NCBI GenBank assembly: GCA_031415695.1
Contig: JANOSH010000054.1
Span: 20,157-84,156 of the forward strand
Reading direction: 5' to 3'
Length of the DNA stretch: 64,000 nucleotides
Origin: JANOSH01 sp031415695
Lineage (GTDB): Bacteria > Actinomycetota > Acidimicrobiia > Acidimicrobiales > Ilumatobacteraceae
The notes below the pieces were generated by a model, which saw only the letters and a program-made list of their open reading frames with translations, was not told the origin of the DNA and did no database searches. Positions 58,722 to 64,000 of this stretch are shown piece after piece (the first letter of the stretch is position 1; the number at the start of each line of letters is the position of its first letter). The position numbers were made by a program, and so were the translations under genes.

Positions 58722-60068
58722 TTAGGCCAGGTTGACGACGGTACCGAGTCCTGGGAGACGAAACAGATTGGGGTCGTCAATCAGCCGGTCGACAGCCTGT
58801 GCTCGGGAGAACCCCATCTGAATAAGCCGGGCGAGTCCTGCTGCCACAACCGGCGCTGCGAATGATGTGCCACTCCAGAGCGCGAGCCCATCGAACTTGT
58901 CGATGTCGGTTCCACTGGCATCGACTCCGGCGCGCCCATTGAACTCCTTGTAGAACGAGCTCACGAGATCAACCCCAGGGGCACACGCACGTACCCACGG
59001 CCCGTAGTTCGTGAAGGCGGCCGGACCGTATGGGGCGAGCGCAGCTACCCCAATCACTCCGGGAAGCACTGCGGGCCACGTTGGTCGGTCGGTGGCGTCG
59101 TTGCCAGCGGCGGCGACAATGATGGTTCCCTCGACTTGCAACTTGGTAATGGCACCGCTGAGAACGGCTGCTTCGTCCATGACGTAGCCACTAAACGCCA
59201 GCACGACAACATCGACGCCGGTGCCAGCTAACGCACCGAGCGCTGCAGCAATCGTCAGCTCGTTGCCGTCTCCGAATGTGCTGAGAACATGATGCACGGC
59301 CAGATCGCAACCCGGCGCAATTTGTTCAATGATTCCGCCGATGAACAGCCCGTGCCCGGCCGCCGGATCGAGCATGCCGCTGGAATCCTGATCGGGAGTC
59401 TCGACGTGGTCACCCTTTGGAAGCGGTCCCGGACGATGTCTCTCCAGCGCCGGTAGGCCGGTATCGAGAACGACAATTTTGCAGGTAGCGGTTCCCGCAC
59501 GTCGTCCGTGCCTTTTCGGAGCAACGTCGCTCGCTATGGGGCGAGCTGTGCTGGGGCGTCGACCTGTTCGCCGGTAGTAGTCGGCCTCGACCGCTGACAG
59601 CGCACCGCCCGATGCGTAGGCCGGTGATGCGTAGGCGGGTGATGCGTAGGCGGGTGAGGCGTAGGCGGGGGACGCGTAGGCCGGTGACGCGTAGGCCGGT
59701 GAGGCGTACGCGGGGGATGCGCGGAATCCGCTGTTGGCGAAAAAGACATGGTTCGGCTGTGCCGCAATGCCCTGGGCCCGCAACGCTCCCGCGACAGCAA
59801 CCATGTTTGCGGTGACTGCGACGCTGAGAACCCCAAAACCGAGCGTGTTGCGTGTGTCGGTTACCGTAAAGCCCAGCGCTCGTTGTGTGTCGGTTACCGT
59901 CAAGCCCAGTTCGCCTAGGGTTGCTTCGGCTGAGGCGAGTTGGGTAGTCGGCACCACGATTTGCCCGGGTGTGTACGCAATACCTGATCCGCGATCGACT
60001 GTTACACGGCTAGTCCAACGAACGCTGCTGTCCGGGCCATCGGGTGTCGGAGCAGATTGGTTAATCAC
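58722..60068 (-). CDS. Leaderless S8 family serine peptidase with ASPAY repeats
   Basis: The 448-aa subtilase has catalytic D202 (VVLDTGLP), H239 (AAGHGLFIGG) and S402 (WSGTSFAAP). Its N-terminal region (about 1-110) looks like an inhibitor_I9-type chaperone with two diverged TDTQRALGF/TDTRNTLGF copies, followed by seven tandem ASPAY pentapeptides (117-151) as a hinge. No signal peptide is present, so it should be intracellular. The GTG at 60068 follows AGAGGAAG and replaces a longer in-frame start. It is divergent from a CHAT protease gene and preceded by a promoter shared with a sigma factor and another subtilase. Confidence 0.88.
   Translation of the reverse strand: MINQSAPTPDGPDSSVRWTSRVTVDRGSGIAYTPGQIVVPTTQLASAEATLGELGLTVTDTQRALGFTVTDTRNTLGFGVLSVAVTANMVAVAGALRAQGIAAQPNHVFFANSGFRASPAYASPAYASPAYASPAYASPAYASPAYASPAYASGGALSAVEADYYRRTGRRPSTARPIASDVAPKRHGRRAGTATCKIVVLDTGLPALERHRPGPLPKGDHVETPDQDSSGMLDPAAGHGLFIGGIIEQIAPGCDLAVHHVLSTFGDGNELTIAAALGALAGTGVDVVVLAFSGYVMDEAAVLSGAITKLQVEGTIIVAAAGNDATDRPTWPAVLPGVIGVAALAPYGPAAFTNYGPWVRACAPGVDLVSSFYKEFNGRAGVDASGTDIDKFDGLALWSGTSFAAPVVAAGLARLIQMGFSRAQAVDRLIDDPNLFRLPGLGTVVNLA
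59611..59715. repeat. Seven 15-nt tandem repeats encoding ASPAY
   Basis: On the plus strand seven 15-nt units of the form GA(T/G/C)GCGTAGGC(C/G)GG(T/G) run from 59611 to 59715. They encode the ASPAY pentapeptide array in the subtilase hinge. Units differ only by synonymous changes, which indicates selection to keep the peptide or recent duplication. Confidence 0.93.
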
Positions 60069-60090
60069 AGGCTTCCTCTCGGTCGTTCTC

Positions 60091-60122
60091 TCAACAGATG
60101 TACGCCGCCCCGCTGTGATACA
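60091..60122 (-). promoter_or_regulatory. Putative ECF-type promoter for subtilase 2
   Basis: On the minus strand TGTATCA (60116-60122) is followed by 17 nt and TCTGTTGA (60091-60098), ending 23 nt before the subtilase GTG. The region lies between the divergent subtilase and CHAT genes. It matches sites upstream of the sigma factor gene and of subtilase 1 in both blocks and spacing. Confidence 0.65.
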
Positions 60123-62826
60123 TATCATCGCTGACATCGTGTGGCGCGCTGCAATTGGGGAGATCCCCCGACAACCGGAGTTTCTGGCTTTGGCCGAGAT
60201 GCGGTCCAAAGACCCGACGGGTCTTGTGCTCGATGCAACGACCCGGTTGGCGCACGTTGATGCCGAACCAAGCTCGCTGGCATACCTGTACTGGGTTCGG
60301 GGTCTTGCCCGCCACGAGCTAGCCCTGCCCGACGAAGCGCTCACCGACTATGGAACTGCAATCGACCTCGCTCGGGTCCTTGGCTTGCGCGACTGCGAGT
60401 CGCGAGCGAGGGCGAGTCGAGCAATATCGCTGCTGTCGATTGGCCGGTCGGCGGAGGCTATTAGTGAGATTGGTGAAGCGCTGCGCATGTCGCCAAGCAG
60501 CACCCGGCCGGTCATCGAGATGTTGGCCGGATTGTTGCATCAACGCCAGGGTCGGGTCGACCAGGCGCTGGCCGCGTATCGAGGCGCTCTAGTCGGCTTG
60601 CGACGAGTCGGCGACCAGCCTGCAATCGCCCGGCTCTTCCTCAACCGAGGCATCCTGCATGCGTACCAGTGGAATCTTGGTGCGGCGGTCGATGATTTTG
60701 AGCAAGCCGAGCAGATTGCCCAGGGCGCACAACTCTGGCTACTTGGTGCCCAGGCCTCTCATAACCTTGGCTTTGCAAAGGGTCGCCAAGGCGACGTCCC
60801 GGGAGCACTGCAAGCCTTTGACGCTGCGCTCAGCGTCTATACCGAGTTTGCTTACGGGTCGCGTTTCGTCCCGGTGCTGATGTCGGATCGCGCCGAAGTG
60901 TTGTTGATGGCCGGTCTGAACGAGGAGGCTGTCGAGGCAGCTGCGGCCGCTCGGCAGGCCCTCGCGCTCACAAGTGATCGAATCGAAATTGCGGAGACCT
61001 CGCTGCTGTTGGCCCGAGCCCTTCTGGCTTGCGGACGGTTGCACGAAGCCGCCCTCGAGGCCAACGCCGTCGCCGCCGACTGTCGGGCTGGGCGGCGTCG
61101 CGCCTGGGCAGCGTTGGCCGATCACGTGGCTGTGCAAGCCGAGTTGAGACTGGTTGACCGTGACCTGCAAGACGGCTTTAGCGAAGCCGGTTCGGTCGGG
61201 TCGCTGCTCAAACGCATGGGTCGAGTGTCGCGAGAGCTAGATCAATTGGGATGGCTCACCGAAGCAGCGCAGGTTCAAACCGAGCTCGGACGCGTGCTGC
61301 TCCGTCTCGGTCGGGTCGTGCGTGCGCGGGCGGCGATGGCAGCAGGGCGAGCCGCCCTTCGTTCGGGGCCGGCCTCGCTGCGCTCGCAGGCTTGGTATGC
61401 CGAGGCGTTACTGCGCAGGACCGACGGCGACCTTCCAGCGGCCCGTCGAGCGCTCCGGCGCGGTCTTACCATTGTTGAGGAGCATGGCCGTACGTTGGGT
61501 GCAACCGAACTGCGAACGCGTTCGGCCGTGCTGGGCGTCGATCTCGCCAAAATGGGGCTGTCGATGGCTTTGGAGTCTCGTCGCGTCGATCACGTCTTTT
61601 GGTGGACTGAGCGATGGCGTGCGAATGCCTTGCTACGTCGTCCGGTGCGTCCTCCGGACGACTCGCAGTTGGCGTCGTTGCTCATCGAGTTACGACAACT
61701 CAACGACGATCTGCGTCACGCGGATGTTGAACGTGTTGCCGAATCGAGTGCTCGTCTCGCCCGGCTCGAGCGCGAGGTTCGCGACACAACGCTGCAGGCG
61801 CACAGTCATGCTGGCCTTATTGTGGCCACCCCGACATTGCGTGCCTTGCGTCAACGTATGGGTGACCGAGTCCTGATCGAGTACATCGACGTCGAGGGGC
61901 ATCTCTACGCACTGGCGGTGACGGCATCGGCAACACGGCTTGTCGATCTCGGACCAACTGAACCAGTTCGCGTTGAGCTGCAATATGCGCTCAGCGCGCT
62001 TCGTGGCCTCGGCATGCGCGGCGGACACCTTGATATCGGCAGCAGTCGTTTGCTGTCGGCGTTCACGACGGTACAACGACTAGCGGAGCTACTGATCGCG
62101 CCCATCGGGGCTGGTTCGGCCGAGCTTGTGGTCGTTCCGACGGGCATCCTGCATGCGGTGCCGTGGGGGGCTTTGCCGGAGCTTGCCGGACGCCCCGTTA
62201 CCGTGTCCCCGTCGGCGACACTGTGGATGCGTACACGACAACCCTCGGCTAGAAGCGGTGTCTTGCTGGTTGCTGGGCCCGACCTCGAGTTTGCCGACAG
62301 CGAGGTTGCATCGATCGCCGGGTTCTACCCTGATGCAATAGCGTTGACGGGTGGGGCCGCAACTGCGGCGGCCGTGATGGAACGGCTCAGCGGTTCGAGA
62401 ATTGTTCACATTGCTGCCCATGGCAAAATTCGTCATGACAGCCCGTTGTTTAGTTCGCTGCAGCTTGCGAACGGGCCACTCACGTTGTTCGACTTGGAAT
62501 CGGTTGTGGCTCCACCTCACACGGTGCTGTTGCCTGCGTGTGACGGTGCCGTAACAGCCGTGCGCTCGGGCGACGAGTTACTGGGAGCACCCGCAGCGCT
62601 CTTGAGTGCTGGGGTTGTGACAGTCATCGCTCCTCTCGTTCCGGTGCCCGACGAGGCGACAGCGGCATTGATGGTTGCTGTTCACCGCAGGTTGGCCGAG
62701 GGCCAACCTGCGGCTCAAGCACTGTCCGACGCGGCCCAGGAGCGGCGTTCCACCGGGTCGGTAGCAGACCTGTTGGCCGCGGGTGCGTTCATCTGTGTAG
62801 GTTGCGACGAACGCCCTATCTCGTGA
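60115..62826 (+). CDS. TPR-CHAT caspase-like protease
   Basis: The protein (903 aa from GTG 60115; GTG 60139 and ATG 60199 are alternatives) has an N-terminal array of TPR-like helical pairs (for example ALTDYGTAIDLARVLG and VPGALQAFDAALSVY) to about residue 540, then a C-terminal CHAT domain (caspase HetF associated with TPRs). The catalytic dyad is H769 in HIAAHGK and C809 in LLPACDG. CHAT proteases in other bacteria are activated by partner proteins and cleave specific targets. It is divergent from the subtilase gene and convergent with the sigma-factor operon. No signal peptide or transmembrane helix is seen, so it is probably cytosolic. Confidence 0.88.
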   Translation: MIHIIADIVWRAAIGEIPRQPEFLALAEMRSKDPTGLVLDATTRLAHVDAEPSSLAYLYWVRGLARHELALPDEALTDYGTAIDLARVLGLRDCESRARASRAISLLSIGRSAEAISEIGEALRMSPSSTRPVIEMLAGLLHQRQGRVDQALAAYRGALVGLRRVGDQPAIARLFLNRGILHAYQWNLGAAVDDFEQAEQIAQGAQLWLLGAQASHNLGFAKGRQGDVPGALQAFDAALSVYTEFAYGSRFVPVLMSDRAEVLLMAGLNEEAVEAAAAARQALALTSDRIEIAETSLLLARALLACGRLHEAALEANAVAADCRAGRRRAWAALADHVAVQAELRLVDRDLQDGFSEAGSVGSLLKRMGRVSRELDQLGWLTEAAQVQTELGRVLLRLGRVVRARAAMAAGRAALRSGPASLRSQAWYAEALLRRTDGDLPAARRALRRGLTIVEEHGRTLGATELRTRSAVLGVDLAKMGLSMALESRRVDHVFWWTERWRANALLRRPVRPPDDSQLASLLIELRQLNDDLRHADVERVAESSARLARLEREVRDTTLQAHSHAGLIVATPTLRALRQRMGDRVLIEYIDVEGHLYALAVTASATRLVDLGPTEPVRVELQYALSALRGLGMRGGHLDIGSSRLLSAFTTVQRLAELLIAPIGAGSAELVVVPTGILHAVPWGALPELAGRPVTVSPSATLWMRTRQPSARSGVLLVAGPDLEFADSEVASIAGFYPDAIALTGGAATAAAVMERLSGSRIVHIAAHGKIRHDSPLFSSLQLANGPLTLFDLESVVAPPHTVLLPACDGAVTAVRSGDELLGAPAALLSAGVVTVIAPLVPVPDEATAALMVAVHRRLAEGQPAAQALSDAAQERRSTGSVADLLAAGAFICVGCDERPIS

Positions 62827-63262
62827 TCCAGGGTGTGCAGACGGTCGAACAGCCGTCTGTGATGTAGAGCCTGAAAGGCCCGGCACCGATCTGCAGATTG
62901 AACCGGCCGAGGTCGTCGGTTTCGTACGCCTGTCGGCTTCGAGGTGTCTCGACGTCTATGCGGGTAACTTGGGATGCTTCGACGTGGCCAACCAGGGTGC
63001 GGCCGTCGGCAAGTAGTTCGATGTCGACACCGAAGACGCTGCTCGTAAAGGTCATTGTGCGGTCGGCCACACCGCCGTGCCGCAAAGCAAGCGCCGGTTC
63101 ATCGTGCAACGAGTCAAAGCACAACTGCGCGAGTTCATCGTCGAGTTGGCCCATGTCGAACGCGGCTAGCGCAGCGTCGAGGGCGTCGGCCGGAATCGCT
63201 TCATGCTGGTCGAGCATGTGCCCAATTCCATTGAGTAGTAGGTCGTCAGTTAGAGGTTTCAT
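62816..63262 (-). CDS. Accessory protein of the sigma factor operon
   Basis: The 148-aa product starts with an acidic helical region (LLNGIGHMLDQHEAIPADALDAALAAF given by key residues LLNGIGHML and AALAAFDMG) and ends in a beta-rich domain (TFTSSVFGVDIELLADGRTL, GRFNLQIGAGPFRLYI) like an Ig or carboxypeptidase-regulatory fold. No zinc anti-sigma (HxxxCxxC) motif or membrane helix is present. Its ATG overlaps the sigma-factor stop (ATGA), so it probably modulates that factor or links it to the proteases; this is inference. The 3' end overlaps the convergent CHAT gene by 11 nt. Confidence 0.72.
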   Translation of the reverse strand: MKPLTDDLLLNGIGHMLDQHEAIPADALDAALAAFDMGQLDDELAQLCFDSLHDEPALALRHGGVADRTMTFTSSVFGVDIELLADGRTLVGHVEASQVTRIDVETPRSRQAYETDDLGRFNLQIGAGPFRLYITDGCSTVCTPWITR

Positions 63263-63891
63263 ACCTCACCACCATTCGTGAAGGCTTGAATTTCGGGGGT
63301 TGCTCGGAGCTTTTCGAGGCACCGCTGGCGGGTGACGCCGATGCTTCCGATGGGGATGTCGATCAGGGTTGAAATTTCGGCATAGCTGAGGGGCGGGTCA
63401 GCCGTCAAGAGACGCAGAAGTTCCTGGCATTTGGGGGAGAGATGCAAGAACGCTGCACGTAAAGCAACAAGCAACTCGCCGGAGAGTAATCGGTCATCGG
63501 ACTCGGCTGAATTGTGCTGCTCTGGAACGTCGGCTTGAAGCACCATCCGTTTGCGGGACCGCAGCACGGAGAGTGCCTCGTTGCGTGCGGTAGTGGCGAT
63601 CCAGCCCGGAAGTTTGTCGGGCTCCCGTATGGTTCGTAGCGACTCGAAGAGTTTGTAGAACGTGGCTGCGAAGGCATCCTTGCGGTCCTCTTCCGACATA
63701 TCGAATCGCAGAACGGCCTTCCATGCAACCCGTTGCAACCGCTCAACGAGTTGGTTCCAGGCGATCCGTTCGCCGAGCAGGGCTGCTCGGGTGAGCTCGC
63801 CATATGTCGCCACCCCGGACGGCTCGGTGAAGCTCATTGCGGTGACTCTAGTTGTGTTGCCTGGCGCATGAAGTTGCTCTGTTGTTCTCAT
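63259..63891 (-). CDS. ECF-like sigma-70 family sigma factor
   Basis: The 210-aa protein has region 2 (DAFAATFYKLFESLRTIREP and LPGWIATTARNEALSVLRSR) and region 4 (LSYAEISTLIDIPIGSIGVT followed by RQRCLEKLR), the two-domain ECF layout. ATG 63891 follows GAGGAG at good spacing; ATG 63837 is possible. It should direct RNA polymerase to a small regulon, including its own gene, because TGTATCA-N17-TCTATTG lies 40-73 nt upstream and resembles promoters of two subtilases in the window. No classical anti-sigma gene follows. Confidence 0.88.
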   Translation of the reverse strand: MRTTEQLHAPGNTTRVTAMSFTEPSGVATYGELTRAALLGERIAWNQLVERLQRVAWKAVLRFDMSEEDRKDAFAATFYKLFESLRTIREPDKLPGWIATTARNEALSVLRSRKRMVLQADVPEQHNSAESDDRLLSGELLVALRAAFLHLSPKCQELLRLLTADPPLSYAEISTLIDIPIGSIGVTRQRCLEKLRATPEIQAFTNGGEV

Positions 63892-63930
63892 GGCTCCTCG
63901 TTCTCGTCTTGCGATTGCTCGCACACACCT

Positions 63931-63964
63931 GTGCAATAGAGCACGCTGCAGCCGTCGTGATACA
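63931..63964 (-). promoter_or_regulatory. Putative autoregulated ECF promoter of the sigma factor
   Basis: The minus strand has TGTATCA (63958-63964), 17 nt, then TCTATTGCAC (63931-63940), 40 nt before the sigma-factor ATG. Blocks and spacing match the sites upstream of subtilases 1 and 2. The direction agrees with all three genes. Confidence 0.6.
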
Positions 63965-63984
63965 TATTCGTGACGGGCGGTCGT

Positions 63985-64000
63985 GGGGGGGGGGGGGGGG
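63985..64000. other. Terminal poly-G run
   Basis: The window ends in at least 16 consecutive G. Such a run at the very end of a contig is often a sequencing artefact; nothing functional is claimed. Confidence 0.5.

Noticed and set aside
59734..60114. Long N-terminal extension of the CHAT ORF (frame open from 59734)
   Set aside because: The sequence is antisense to the subtilase gene and its composition changes; TPR-like sequence begins only after about 60200.
63985..64000. Poly-G tract as a biological signal
   Set aside because: It coincides with the end of the sequence and looks like a sequencing or assembly end artefact.

Overview
The window reads as one stretch of an actinobacterial chromosome, most likely Acidimicrobiia-like. 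This is inferred from gene content: a prfB-ftsE-ftsX block, group II truncated haemoglobin, DUF2510, an OmpR-type regulator of the RegX3/PhoP kind closing a pst-phoU operon, Cds1, many SDRs and 11-nt GTTCACC-type PHO repeats. GC content is high, and genes are tightly packed with many ATGA, GTGA and TAATG start/stop overlaps. No rRNA, tRNA, CRISPR array or transposase was found.

Layout. 1-9.7 kb: the end of prfB, phosphatidylcholine synthase, ftsEX, a crotonase, glbO, an SGNH hydrolase, a DUF2510 protein, a rhomboid protease, an S9 peptidase and surE. 9.8-11.9 kb: a small protein and a leaderless cytosolic subtilase. 12-19.7 kb: a phosphorus module (pstSCAB-phoU-response regulator on the minus strand with a PHO box, and divergently a lipoprotein and a phosphonate monoester hydrolase-like enzyme). 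19.7-28.4 kb: aldehyde dehydrogenase, gamma-glutamyltransferase, MFS exporter, Rieske oxygenase, glycosyltransferase, cold-shock protein, SDR, acyltransferase. 28.6-34.4 kb: a thioredoxin-like gene interrupted by an in-frame UGA at its redox cysteine position (candidate selenoprotein), then a four-carbon acid kinase, PdxA2, PIG-L deacetylase, Cds1 and an SDR. 34.4-48.5 kb: a degenerate tandem repeat, a broken acyl-CoA dehydrogenase, P450, alcohol dehydrogenase, FAD monooxygenase, rtcB, transporters, a type III PLP decarboxylase. 48.5-53.1 kb: boxC-boxB-benzoate-CoA ligase for aerobic benzoyl-CoA degradation.

Three things stand out. (1) 53.16-56.56 kb is a compact azole-peptide (TOMM/LAP) cassette: leader-binding E1-like protein, a precursor with eight consecutive cysteines resembling streptolysin S but fused in frame to a multi-pass membrane domain, a YcaO with a proline-rich C terminus, and a SagB-type dehydrogenase, all translationally coupled. 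(2) 58.7-63.97 kb holds a leaderless subtilase with seven ASPAY repeats, a divergent TPR-CHAT caspase-like protease, a beta-rich accessory protein and an ECF-like sigma factor. The same two-part promoter, TGTATCA-N17/18-TCT(G/A)T(T/A)G, lies upstream of this subtilase, of the sigma factor and of the other subtilase 48 kb away, which suggests a sigma-controlled intracellular protease regulon. (3) The UGA-containing redoxin has a bacterial SECIS-like hairpin just downstream of the UGA.

A short dispersed repeat ending in GCCGAAGGC..CTAG sits at several gene 3' ends, mainly between convergent genes, and supplies the stop codon of three minus-strand genes. All functional assignments come from reading motifs and translated sequence by eye; no database searches were run.
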